Shown: positions 10,688 through 23,984 of the stretch, piece by piece | Layout: every line of letters starts with the position of its first letter | Position numbering within the stretch: the stretch's first letter is position 1 | Source: Schizophyllum amplum | Taxonomy: Eukaryota > Basidiomycota > Agaricomycetes > Agaricales > Schizophyllaceae | Direction of reading: 5' to 3' | Length of the DNA: 64,000 bases | Assembly (NCBI GenBank): GCA_007026445.1 | Contig: VDMD01000003.1 | Coordinates: forward strand, 1,054,001 to 1,118,000 | The notes under the pieces: model-generated | Databases searched by the model: none | Seen by the model: the letters and a program-made list of their open reading frames with translations, nothing else | Told to the model about the DNA's origin: nothing | Translations under genes and position numbers: made by a program

Positions 10688-12767
10688 TCATTTGTCCCGA
10701 TCCAGCACCTGCGCGATTGAAGGCGACCGCCCTGGCCGCAAGTTCGCTGCGTAGGCGGACGCGGGAGTGGGCGTCGCCGCTAGCCGCTGGGACACTCGCG
10801 CCTGGCGCGCCTTCTCTTTCTCCTTCTCCCGTTCGCGCTCGCGATCCTTCGTACTCAATCCCACCCTCGAAGACGACAAGCGGTGGGGAATAGAGGATCT
10901 GCCCGACCCGCCCTCGGGTATTGAGGTCAGCGGTTGTGCGGCGGATGAGGACGTCGTCGATTCGGCGCGAGGCGCACTACGGTTGGTCCTGGCGCTGGCA
11001 GTAGAGGCACTTCGGGCTAGAGGTAGACCACTGTTCACAGCAGAGTGCAAGAAGTCCCGGGGCTTCCTGTACGTTTTCGACCGATGAGATATCGAGGTAG
11101 ACGACTCCGCACCAGATGCGCCTGATGGACCGTCCCATGCGGAGTCGACGCGCGACTCTGTCCCAGAGGTTGCGTACGACTCCGCGCCAGAGTCGTTGTC
11201 TTCCCGGCGGACACGCAGGCGGCTTGCTCGCGATGTCTTGCTCGACAATGAGGTCGGCGAGGGAGAGCGCGGTGCGCTTGTCGAGGGGGAGTCTGGCTGC
11301 GTCGAGGTTGACGCGCTCTTCGAACTAGGTCCACCGCCGTTGACGATAACCCATGTCAGCCCCTTGATCTCCTTATCCTTCCGTGCCACCTCGCGCGTCA
11401 AGGAGGTAACCCTCTTCTCCAGAGTCGCCTTCTCCGCTGTGTGCGTGTCGATCACCTGGCGTAAGTGGTTCACCAGCTCGTCGTAGCGGCGGTTCTGTTT
11501 ATGTAGCGCTTCACGCAACTCTGCTACGGATGCGCTATCGATATCCAAGCCGTCCTTCTCGAAGGATGGCTGGTCGTGCGACAGGAGCAGCGGCCTCATC
11601 GTAAATTGGGGGGAGAGCGGGGATGACGGTGGGGACGTGGAAGGCGTCGACGGAGATAACGTGCTGGAGGGTATGGAAGCCATGGTATTAGTGCGCACAC
11701 GGCCGCTGGAATTTGTGGTATTCGAGCTCGAGGATGATCGAGGGGAGGAGAATGATGAAGGTCCTGAAGCCGGCGGCGGGGCTGGTAGCGGCATGTTGGG
11801 AGGGGGTGTTGAGCGCGGAAGCGTCAGCGCGGAGTTGACCCGCTGCCGGCTACGACTCCCTGTCACGCTACCCTTCTCATCATCAGAAAGCGCAGACCCC
11901 CAGGTACGCCGCTTGTATCCGTCCAACTCGCGCGAAGACCTGCTGAATGAGGGAGTCGCGGGACTGGATTCCACGCCCGAATCTGAGTAGTCTCCAGCAT
12001 CACATGGTCGTAACCTCCGCTTTGCGGGCGAACTGCGCGATCGCGGTTCTGCGAGCGTTCCCCTGCGCGACGGAATATCGTTGGACTGGCGAGGTGTAAC
12101 GGAATCATCGTCGGAGACATGGAAGTCTGACCTGCTGGTCGTGGAGGGACTGGGCGTAGGTGTGGGGTAGCTCTCTTCAGCGGACGCGCGGGTGAAGAGA
12201 TCCCGGTACTCGTGGAGGTTATCGGGGGATAGAGAAACGGTGATGGATGGCTGCGGTGCCTTCTCCTGTGAGGGTTTCACGCTGGGCAAATCGGGGGGAA
12301 ATTCATTCGACGCGGGCTTATCCTTCCTGTGCGTGCGCTTCGTGCTGAGAAGGTGAAGGATACGTCGGGAATGCGATGGCGCTTGGTCATCGGGATGCGT
12401 GTTGTGTAATGATCGTGTGGATGCGTTGGTTGCAACTGAAGGTCGTCTGCTAGCGGTATGAGCAACACGTAGCGGACTAACGTTCTCAGACGCACCCTTC
12501 ACTGATTGCGCCCACGTCTCTGGTCGCGCCTGCGCTAGGCAGATGGCTATCGGTGTCCGATACTGCCTCGCCCATTGACTTCTTCCGAGAGCGGGCGAAG
12601 AAGGAGGGTATTCGGCTCCGCTTCGTCGACCATTCGGACTGGACTCCGGACGGGACTGCCAGACTGTTGTCCTGCGAGTCGCGGGCGGCTTGGTGGTTGT
12701 CGACGGATCCGGCGGATGCTTTCGTCCGCAGGGCTTTGACGGAGGAGCTAGGAGCGAGACGGGACAT
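10688..12767 (-). CDS. Serine-rich disordered protein with central coiled coil
   Basis: Two exons, 12767-12564 and 12529-10688, give 681 residues if an unusually short 34-nt intron (GTATCG...CGCAG) is spliced. Exon 1 (MSRLAPSSSVKALRTKASAG...RKKSMGEA) is clearly coding-like and lies in a different frame from exon 2, so a splice or a frameshift is required. The protein is dominated by Ser, Pro, Thr and Arg. A heptad-type helix (about residues 395-465, SVAELREALHKQNRRYDEL through REVARKDKEIKGLTWVIV) is the only ordered part. A basic charged run (DREREREKEKEKARQ) lies near the C-terminus. I do not recognise the family; a cytoskeletal, polarity or signalling scaffold is only a guess. Confidence 0.7.
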
Positions 12768-14932
12768 GGTGGGGACAAGAGGGAACAGAGAGGGAAGGAG
12801 AGACGGTCCAGGCAGCGAGGGTATGAGAGAGGGAACTGTTGGCAGGGTCGCGCGACGCGTCGGTCGCTTGAGCGCGCAGATGTAAAATAAGAGGAGACCG
12901 GAGGGAGAACTAAGAGGGTGTAGAGATACGGACGGCGCTGAAATCCGAACAACAGTGAACGTTTTTCATGCCGGATGACGGGAAAAATTAGTTGTCTTCT
13001 TGTAGGAACCTCTCCGACCCGGCGGGAAGACCCAGCACTGATCCCATCACATCGACATAACAGAATTTGTATATCGGAAACAATGGAACAGACCCAAACG
13101 GAGACAGAAACAGCCATCACGTGAAGTTGAACTTCGCGCCGGGCCCGACCCTGGATTAATTATGGCAGGCAACTTGTCTTTGCACTCTCACTCTCTGGCT
13201 CGTACCCTCACCGATATCGGTTGTTTCTTAGCAGGCCTTTATAGCACCACGCGGCGTGCGTTGTAGGGTGCCTTTCCGACGTGCCCGCTCCAGGGCGTCG
13301 TGAAGGTGCAACGTGATCTTGTTGTCCCACGTACCTGGCATGGGGAGACGAGGCGTTGCAGCCTTCGTCATATGGACGAGCGTCTATTCCTTGTTTGGTG
13401 CCGCGGAGGCGCGACTTACCGACTTCGCAAGGCGTGTCCACTGTCCCGTCTCGTCGTCACTTGCCGAACCAACACAGAGCACAGTCGATGGTTGGGCGGT
13501 GGTTGCCACCGACTCGCCGCGAGGCCCAGAAGCCTGGTTTTCAGTGTACTGTAGACTCGGTACGTATACTGTTTCCCGCGCCTTTACTTACGGCGAACTT
13601 TAGGTTGACGATTCGACTTGTCCGTGAGGACCGAAGACAGACACCATTTCTCACACGGCGTCAACGCACCGTGGTGTTCATACCTGTTCATAAGTGGCCG
13701 CCACAGGTATGTATGCAGTAGCCGTTCATGAAGTCCATATGCGCTCCGCCCTTGGGCCTTACAATCCCCGCGCTAGACTGACTGATTGGAGTGATCCTAG
13801 GGTCGGTCTCAAGCACTTTCCGAGCCTCTGATAGAGGCCCAATTGTTCTATGCCGTTTCACAGCCTTCCCCTCCATTTGCCGCTCAATCTTGCGCAGAGA
13901 GGACGCCCATCTGCTGCGCTGTTCACACGGCGCAATATTGCTGCCCACTGGCACCGTACGCCCCCCTTCTTGGAATGTGAGGATGGCGCGTAAGTGGTGC
14001 GACCGACATGCCACTTTACTTGCCTGGTGCGCAGGGTCCACCTCATTTGCGGGGACCGGAGCGGCATGCGTGAGACGTGGCCTCTCTCACGCAGCGCGAG
14101 GCGCGCCGGGGGGCTTCCTCGACTCCTCGACGCTTGCCCGGTGACTATCAAGACCGACGCCGGCGTCTTCAGCGCACATCGGTATGTGGAATAGAATTTC
14201 CCGCCCGCGGCAACCAAGGGCAACCACAGGCCACCAGGTGATCGAACAACGATCGGCGCGATCTTCAATTCGCCATTCCCAAAATCACCTTGGTATCCAG
14301 CGGGGAACGTTGAATGTAGCTCGAGGTCCAGGTCGCCGCGTTTGAGCTCAGGCTTCCACCTCGAATCTTCCACCTCTCCTCCCAATAACATCGACCAGAC
14401 ATTGACTGACATTGACTGCATGACACGTATGTAAACCGACGTGAGTCAAGCTCCTTGTTCAATGTCTCAAAGCCGGGGGGGGGGGGGGGGGGGGGGGCGT
14501 TTCGCATTGCGCGCCGTGTTATTACGCCTGAAAACGGCAGGCCGAAGCCAGCACCGTTGTCGACAAGGTCGTTGGTGAGATTCCAGTCAGCCTGTTTGCT
14601 GCGGTGGAATTTCGTCACGGATCTTGATCGACTAGACATCGATCAGCTCCCGTCTCGTGGGGACGCCGTCGGGAAACGGGTCGGGCAAGCGGCAACAAAG
14701 CGGCAAGATAAGGTGTTGCCGTCCCGCAAAAGGCAATTTTGTTCTCGCGTGCGCATCTGACACGCAAGCGTAAACAAGTCAAAGACTCGCTGACTCAAGT
14801 GCTCACCATCGGTCAGCAGACTCCTCGGAAGAGAGGTGAGCGCGGCTCGGGGTACAGAAGACCGAGGCTACGATACATAAACTGCATTCACCCAGATTTG
14901 ACTTGTAGGGAGCCCTGTCCACCTTGCCTGCA
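12768..14932. other. Gene-poor intergenic stretch
   Basis: About 2.1 kb. The right-hand side of the serine-rich gene should contain its promoter. Open frames at 13300-13720 (+), 13688-14041 (-), 13791-14144 (+) and 13858-14421 (-) overlap one another and match nothing I know. A 23-base G run is annotated separately. I see no RNA gene and no transposon ends. Confidence 0.45.
14475..14497. repeat. Poly-G tract, 23 bases
   Basis: An uninterrupted run of 23 G residues, far longer than any other homopolymer seen in the window. It lies in non-coding sequence about 440 nt upstream of the tandem alpha/beta-barrel gene. The exact length may be affected by sequencing. Confidence 0.9.
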
Positions 14933-15686
14933 ATGACGGAAATCACGAAGCCCCTACCTCTTGTCGTGATATTGCAGGAGGTCGGACTAGAGATCGACCA
15001 GGACAGATATCTTGGCAAGTACTCTGTCCATAAGCCGCACCGACTGTCCTCGAACAGCTTCCTCAGATTGGTACAACAACGAGCATGGCCCACGCCGTCT
15101 CACCATCGATGGCTTTCTCAATGCCGCACGATGGGAAGCAGTAGACGGCAAGAAGCCCAGCTGGCTCACCCTATACGACCTCACCTCCGAGGACGTTGCC
15201 AATGGGGATGCATATCAGGCTGTCGCCGCGATGGGGTCAGACAACGAGAAGGAAATCCTGCAGAAACTAGAGGCTAGCGCGCGCGTCGTTTACCGCTACC
15301 TGTCGTCCCGCACGCACCCGTCGGCGACTCAGGAGCAGCTCCCGGGAAAGTACGTCCTCGCTGTATGGATGGACGTCAAGCCCGAGCGCGAGGAGGAGTT
15401 CAACAAGTGGTATAACGAGGAACATCTTGCGCTGCTAGAGAAGGTGCCAGGCTGGCTTCGTGGACGACGATACACGCTTGTCGGCGCGAAGGCGCGTGGT
15501 GCGGCCCCCGAGGCCCAATTGAAGTACCTTGCGGTGCACGAACTTTCCCATGACGGGTTCATGGAGTCGGCGGAGCTGAAGGAGGCGATGAGCACACCGT
15601 GGCGGGAAGACGTTATGAAGGACGTTACCAACAAGATCATGCGAAGCTTTAAGCTTAACGTTGTGTACGAGAAGCCTGGGAAGTAG
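14933..15686 (+). CDS. Tandem dimeric alpha/beta-barrel (DABB/EthD-like) protein
   Basis: Two exons, 14933-15014 and 15067-15686, encode 233 residues. The join requires a GC-AG intron of 52 nt (G|GCAAGT...CTCAG|AT). It restores DRYLDWYNNEHGPRRLTI, whereas the nearby GT gives the wrong frame. The protein carries two similar halves. The first runs from VVILQEVGLEID through WYNNEHGPRRLTIDGFLNAA to PSWLTLYDL. The second runs from KYVLAVWMDVKPEREEEFNK through WYNEEHLALLEKVPGWLRG to LKYLAVHEL. WYN(N/E)EH is the helix 1 signature of ferredoxin-like dimeric alpha/beta-barrel proteins, which act as small monooxygenases, cyclases or EthD-type proteins. Two copies in one chain could fold as an intramolecular pseudo-dimer. 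The substrate is unknown. Confidence 0.8.
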
Positions 15687-16009
15687 ACACTCATCCCGAA
15701 TTCATTCAAGGTTGAACGCAAAGCTAGCCGGGAAGTCGATGCCTTTTTGCCATCTTGATGGCCAGCAATTGATGACTCGAAGCGACCATATAGCGTGCAT
15801 ATAGCCTTCTTCCGTCTCGGCGTACGAGCAGCATCATAGTGTAGCATGAAGACATAGATTGTGCAGAAAGAGTGGACGGGACAGACGCTAGGTATATCCC
15901 AGGTGGAGTCGATGTCCCCGCGGCGCGCATATGAAAAGCCTGTGCGCGCCAAAAGCCCAGCAGGAATCACATAATCCAAGCTCCGTCCAGATTGTGATGC
16001 TACAATACC
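15687..16009. other. Convergent 3' flanks of the DABB gene and PAB1
   Basis: About 0.3 kb of presumed 3' UTR between convergent genes. I see no further feature. Confidence 0.5.
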
Positions 16010-18209
<2,200 letters not shown>

Positions 18210-18771
18210 TGTGCCTTTTTCTATGTGATGTACAGAGTTTCCGTCGTTACTGTATTGAAATTTCTGGAGGGACGGACGATCAGCTCGGCGGAACACGAGG
18301 AGGAAGGCGACGACGGACAAGAACTTGAAGGTTGAAAAGAGAAGAAAAACCGGGGCCAATGAAACTTGAGAAGTCTTTGTTCTACAGCTGGGGTCAGTGA
18401 AAATATTCGAGGGGGGAGGGGGACGCTGCTCACTTTTTAGATGGTGGCTTGAAGAAAGATGGGCGGCCGCCTGGCTGCGCCTCATTCTCTTAATGAGTCA
18501 CGTGCATGATGGGTCGCGACTGGGCGCGGCCGACGACGCCACAAAAGTCTTGTCTTCCCACCGCAACTCGAGAGCTCTGTTCAGATCCTAGTGTATCTAT
18601 CTTATTGATATCGTATCTCGTTACTCATCTGGAATATCTCGCTGGCGACCGACAAGTGGCACAGCAGAAGTGCAAAATTCACTGTACGGCTATCCATCGA
18701 TCGAGTCATCAGTCAATTGATCGTCTAATGAAGAGCGCGTCCCGCTTTCCCTCGAAGAGTTCTCTGCAACC
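18210..18771. promoter_or_regulatory. Divergent PAB1/SES1 promoter region
   Basis: 562 bp separate the PAB1 start codon (-) from the seryl-tRNA synthetase start codon (+). There is no convincing gene inside. Both flanking genes serve translation, so shared regulation is plausible but not shown. A pyrimidine-rich stretch on the PAB1 side probably belongs to its leader. Confidence 0.5.
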
Positions 18772-20496
18772 ATGACGCTCGACGTCCTTCACTTCATCGA
18801 CAACAAGGGGGGAAATGCGGAGGAGATCCGGGAGTCCCAGCGGAAGCGCGGGCACTCGGTTGAGCTGGTGGACGAGATCATCCAGATGTACGCCGACTGG
18901 GTAAAGAGTGCGTTCGACGCTCCCTGTAACTGTTGGTGTGCTCAACCCCATCTCAGTTGACTTCGACGCGAACAACCTTGCGAAACAGGTGAACGCGTTG
19001 CAGAAAGAGATCGGTCAGAAGAAAAAGGTGCGTCGAGATGACTTGTGACCTCGAGAGGGCGCTAACACGGTTGAGCAGGCGAAAGAGAATGCAGATGATC
19101 TCGTCGCAAAGAAGAAGGAACTTGACGCGCAGGTCCTCGCCAAGAAGCAAGAGTCGAAGGATCATGAAGCGCTCATGAAGAAGAAGACCCGCAACATTGG
19201 CAACATCGTCGGAAAGAACGTCCCTATCAGTCAAACTGAGGTGCGCAAGTAGGTTGTATCTCATCAGCTCACATCTGACCGCAGTGAACAGGATGACAAC
19301 GTTACGGTCCGCACTTGGCATCCAACGAACGAGACAGACGAGCCCGCCGCCAGACCCGGCATCCTCGCACATCACGAAGTCCTCCTGCGCCTTGATGCAA
19401 TGGACCTCGAGAGAGGTGCGTGCTGGCAGCCTCACTGTATGCCGTCTCTGATGGTGATCAGGTGTCAAGGCGTCCGGTCATCGGGCGTACTATCTGACCG
19501 GCGATGGTGTCGATCTCAACCAAGCGCTCATCTCGTATGGCCTGGACTTCCTGCGTAGCAAGAACTACCGCAAGATTCAGCCACCATTCTTCATGAACAA
19601 GGAGCAGATGGCGAAGACGGCGCAACTTGATCAGTTTGACGAGGAGCTGTACAAGGTACGTGTCCTGCGTCCCATCCATCGGCCAGTACTCACTTATGAT
19701 CCTCAGGTCATCGCGGATGATGACGAGAAGTACCTCATCGCAACTTCTGAGCAGCCGATCTCGGTCTTGCACTCTGACGAGTGGTTCGAGAGCCCCGAGA
19801 CGCAGCTGCCGAAGATGTATGCCGGGTACTCGACGTGTTTCCGCAAGGAGGCCGGTGCCGCTGGGCGCGATATGTGGGGCATCTTCCGTGTCCATCAATT
19901 CGAGAAGATCGAGCAATTCTGCATTACTGACCCGGACAAGAGCTGGGAGATGTTCGACACGATGATCGGCAACAGCGAGGAGTTTTACCAGAGCCTGGGC
20001 TTGCGCTACCGCGTCGTGGGCATTGTCTCCGGCGCACTCAACCTCGCGGCGGCGCAGAAGTATGACCTGGAGGCGTACTTCCCCTTCCAGAAGGCGTACA
20101 AGGAGTTGGTCTCCTGCTCCAACTGCACTGATTACCGTGAGTGGCCCGGTTTGCTTCCATTTGCTTCCGGTCGCTGTGTGCTGAAAGATCTCTGTCAGAG
20201 TCCCGCCGTCTTGAGGTCCGCTGCGGATTGAAAAAGCAGGATCAGACGCGGAAGGTGTACGTACACATGCTGAACGGCACGCTCTGCGCCACTGAGCGCG
20301 CGCTCTGCTGTCTCGTGGAGAACTGGCAAACACCTGAGGTGAATGCGCTCTCTTCTTTACGCTGCGCGTCTCAGGCTCATTTTCCGATCAGGGTCTGGTC
20401 ATTCCGCCGCCACTACGTCCGTACATGCAAGGCCGCGAGTTCCTCCCTTTCGTCAAGGAATTGCCGAAGAACGTCCAGAAGAAGGCGGCTGCATAG
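18772..20496 (+). CDS. SES1: Seryl-tRNA synthetase, cytosolic
   Basis: Eight exons: 18772-18907, 18957-19027, 19079-19240, 19292-19415, 19462-19655, 19707-20136, 20199-20338 and 20392-20496. Introns are 46-62 nt, giving 453 residues, the usual eukaryotic cytosolic length. The N-terminal half forms the long antiparallel coiled-coil arm that binds tRNA-Ser ([17 protein letters not shown] through [15 protein letters not shown]). Class II motifs are clear: motif 2 [20 protein letters not shown] followed by FEKIEQF, and motif 3 [19 protein letters not shown]. The ATP/serine site follows in [12 protein letters not shown]. It charges tRNA-Ser with serine. The end is a short basic tail (KNVQKKAAA), as in other fungal cytosolic enzymes. 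It is divergent from PAB1. Confidence 0.96.
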
Positions 20497-20744
20497 ATTG
20501 AACTTGTATTATCTAGTCCGACAGTTAGGGTTTCTTACATACGTGCAGAGGGGCAGCCTGGGGATTGCTGGGGGTCGGTGGGGGCAGCGCGCGGGGATGT
20601 CGGAATATTTGTTCCATCTTTCCCATCTGCCAACGGCACAGCCACCCAACACGTCTTGTCCTCTAATTTATTGTTCTTGGACCTCCGCGTCTTCCTCCGC
20701 CATCACCAGGATTTTGCTCCTGCTCATTCTATGCCGCGCCCACG

Positions 20745-23128
20745 ATGTTGCCCACGAACTCAACAGTAGAGGAGAAGGAGAAGCTGATTCGCGGTGCGCA
20801 GCCACCGTGGACGAAGCCCATTTTGCTCAGAATACCAGGCGTGCCCGGCCGCCGCCTGCGCGTTCTCGTCCCCAACGCGTCCCGCCTGCACCAGCTACGC
20901 TTTCTGCGCAACGGCCGGAGACGAGGACCGCTGTTACTATGCTGCGCGTTCGTCGCCGTCGTCTTCACGATCATCATTCTCACTCGCAAACCACACTCGC
21001 AAGACTGGGCCCAGCCGTGGCAGCCGATCCACACAGGGGATCCCTCCACGCTCATCTTTGGACGCGAAAACCTCCAGCGGATATGGGAATGGGAGATTGC
21101 CTCGGGCCACTATCCTAGCCGGCGCAGCAGTGCGTGTTTCGTGACTTGTGGCGGTCTGGGCCGCCCCCTCTGACATTGCCCTCACCCACAGTACCGAGGC
21201 AGATAGGCTTGAAAGACCCGCCTTTGAACCCTGCGCTGCCCGCCCAGGGCCGCAAAGCGGCCCCCTCGCGATACAGGCCCCCGCCAGAGGTCGTCACGAC
21301 GAGCGCGGATACAGATACCCTCGGCGTTGGTCCCAAGCGCGTTTACATCGACATCCAGTCCGCCCCTCCCAATGTCGCGTATCCGCCGCGACCTGTGCCC
21401 GGCAGCGTGGCAGATATGGACATTGTCATGAAATACTGTGATTTTAATGAGAACAAGGTGCGAAGAACCCGATCATGCGGCGGCCGATCCTCACGAGGGT
21501 CCCTAGTACGTCCGTGACTGCTTGGAAATCCTCAGGTTAGGCGGTGGTCTCGATAATGGCATGCGCGTACGGCGTGGCAGCATGGACGACTGGAAGTACA
21601 TCTATGTCGAGACAGCGGAGAACTCGACAGACGGGAACGACTACAGCACGCATCAGCCCAACCCCATCCACAGACCAGTGACAACCGATCATGGAACGGA
21701 TCCAAACGCCGGTCTGGAGAAGAAAGCAGAGGTCGACTGGGAACCGCAACTCCGATTGCCACCAACCCTACAGCACCGGCCGTCCGTCTCGCTGCCCGAA
21801 CCTTGCGATCCCGAGAATCCGCGCATCTTCCACATGTTCTGGACCGGGCCATTCACCGACAAGCCGTATCTCGCTCTCATGTCCTTCCTCTTCACGCAGA
21901 ACACGGGCATTCACCTCAAGGACTGGCCAGCAGACGCGCGCATCTGCAGACCACAGTTCTGGCTGTGGATCAATCCCGGACCGGCCGCGGCAGTTCCCAA
22001 TCCGTCCGCGATGCACGATATGTACGAGCAGCTTAAGGCGAGCCCGTGGGCGGCGCCCTTCCTGCACCCGCGCTTCAAGGACGTAGTGCAGTTCAAGTTG
22101 TGGAATACGACGGAGCAGCTGGATGGCATTCCGGAGTTGAAGTCTGAGTGGCGCGCGCTGAGCGACACACTTTTCAACTCTGGCGGGCACATCATCAACG
22201 TGCCGAAGAAGGAAGAGAAAGTGGAGGACCAGGCGGCGGCAGATGGGAACAGCACGACGACGACGACGAAGAAGGACGACAATGACATGCTGAACCGGAC
22301 GGGCTCGAAGTCGTCTTCCGAGTACGACAGGTTGTCTGTCATCTTGTCTGACATGGCGCGTTTCGTGCTGTGCCATCGCTTTGGCGGCGTGTACCTCGAC
22401 GCGGATACGATCTTCCTACGCGACTGGGAGGAGCTCTGGGGATGGAAAGGCGCGTTCGCATACCGGTGGTCGCGGTTGCCGAAGTACAACACCGCTGTGC
22501 TGCGCATGCACAAGGGCTCCGCGCTCGGCACGTTCCTCTTCCGTACCGCTCTCAAGAATGGACTCGACTTCCACCCCATGAGCGTGTCGCGGTACACGGC
22601 GGACGCGCAGACAGAGGGGCTTCTGCTGCGGTTGCCGGACGCGCTCTTCGACTCGGCGTGGCTGAACACGGAGTTTTATCAGCGGGACAGGCCCCCGCAA
22701 CCATACTTCGAAGAGTTTGCCAACTTTTTCGACACACCAGGGCGGGACAGCGCGGCCCCTCAGGCGCTTGGCTTCGAGGGCTTCTTTAGAGGCGCATACT
22801 CATATCACTTCCACAACTTCTGGTAAGCTCCCTGATAACTTGCGATAATCGGTTGCTTACTCGTTTTAGGTGGAAGCCGTTCGATCCATCGCGAAATTGG
22901 CCCGACCTCGGGCCGCGCTTCGCAGCGGGCGAGCGCGCGGCGCGGGAGGCGTTGCGCGCAGACGGGCAGGCGACGGGCGCCGACAAGGGCAGTGACCCGC
23001 TAACGGACAAGGACAGTGTTTGGGACGATAAGCGGGACCTCGACTGGTCGACCGTGCTCAAAAGGACATTCGAGTCGTACATACGCGGCGAGCGCCCTAA
23101 TATGTATGGTGAATGGATACAATGGTAG
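20745..23128 (+). CDS. Golgi-type glycosyltransferase family 32 (DXD sugar-binding) protein
   Basis: Four exons: 20745-21129, 21192-21457, 21507-22822 and 22870-23128. Introns are 62, 49 and 47 nt, giving 741 residues. It is a type II membrane protein with a basic cytosolic tail and one hydrophobic span at about residues 59-79 (LLLCCAFVAVVFTIIIL). The catalytic region has IFHMFWTGPFTDKPYLA near residue 320 and the nucleotide-sugar/metal motif GGVYLDADTIFLRD near 510-525, with R(F)VLCHRFGG before it, as in Och1-like and other DXD-type transferases (Pfam Gly_transf_sug). Between them is a variable, charged insertion (EEKVEDQAAADGN, then TTTTTKKDD). Donor and acceptor sugars cannot be read from sequence; mannose or galactose transfer in glycoprotein or glycolipid synthesis is typical. 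An out-of-frame ATG lies 14 nt upstream of the start. Confidence 0.88.
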
Positions 23129-23984
23129 TACGTTCTGTAGAATCTTGTTTGTTTGTTTGTGACTACTACATACCTGTTGCTATGCGAGGGGATACCTATG
23201 CGCCTATGGACACAATGTGGAGGTCAATGACATCTCTTAATGATCAATAACCCCAGATATCCTTCTCGATCCCTGCAGCTGGAGTGCAACTCTGCGTGGG
23301 TGTATGTAGATTGAGCATTCGCTCCCCCTGCTCTTCTTCTACCTCTTAAAGCTTGAGGCATGAGCGCTGAGCGTCGAACGTTGAACAGGTTTGAAGTTCA
23401 CATTTAACATCTGGTGACTCATCCCAAAGTTCGGTCCGTGTTTGCCGCAAATAATCAGTGCAACTATTTGTGCCCACCGTTTCTCTTGTACTTCGCCTGC
23501 ATCTTGACAGAACCCGTTTTCGCCCTCCTCAAGCTTCGATAGGCCAACCTCGTTCATGTATTTCGTGCAGCAAATACTTGAAATAGAAGCTTTGCTGACC
23601 GACTATTCCCGCGTATCGGATCAGTAGGGAAGGAATCACGGACGCGTTGGTCTTAGTCTAGCGTGCGTGCCAGTCTTCGCTCACCCATTATCGAACTTAC
23701 ATAGCACCCAGTTCCTTAGCACAGATACTTGCACGCTTCCCAATGCCAATATTTGCCCAGATCCCAGGACTGAGCTGAGTTGAGGCCATCGCTCACATAA
23801 ATCGCGGCACACACATCATCCTTCATCTATCGCGGGTTACCCACGGCCGCTGTACAGTGTACCTCGTCCATGATGATGCTCATCGCAAAGGTATCAATGT
23901 ATACAGGCGTATGTGATGGGACGATCCTGACTTTGCTCCTTCTCCCATCTCCGCGCGTTCAGTGCGGCTGAAACGCCGCGGACG
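23129..23984. other. Intergenic region
   Basis: About 0.85 kb, AT-richer than flanking coding DNA, with short TTTG repeats just after the glycosyltransferase stop. No gene is supported. It should hold the promoter of the downstream large gene. Confidence 0.5.

Noticed and set aside
15329..15979. A 216-codon minus-strand frame overlapping the tandem DABB gene
   Set aside because: Antisense shadow: the plus strand carries both WYN(N/E)EH modules in frame.
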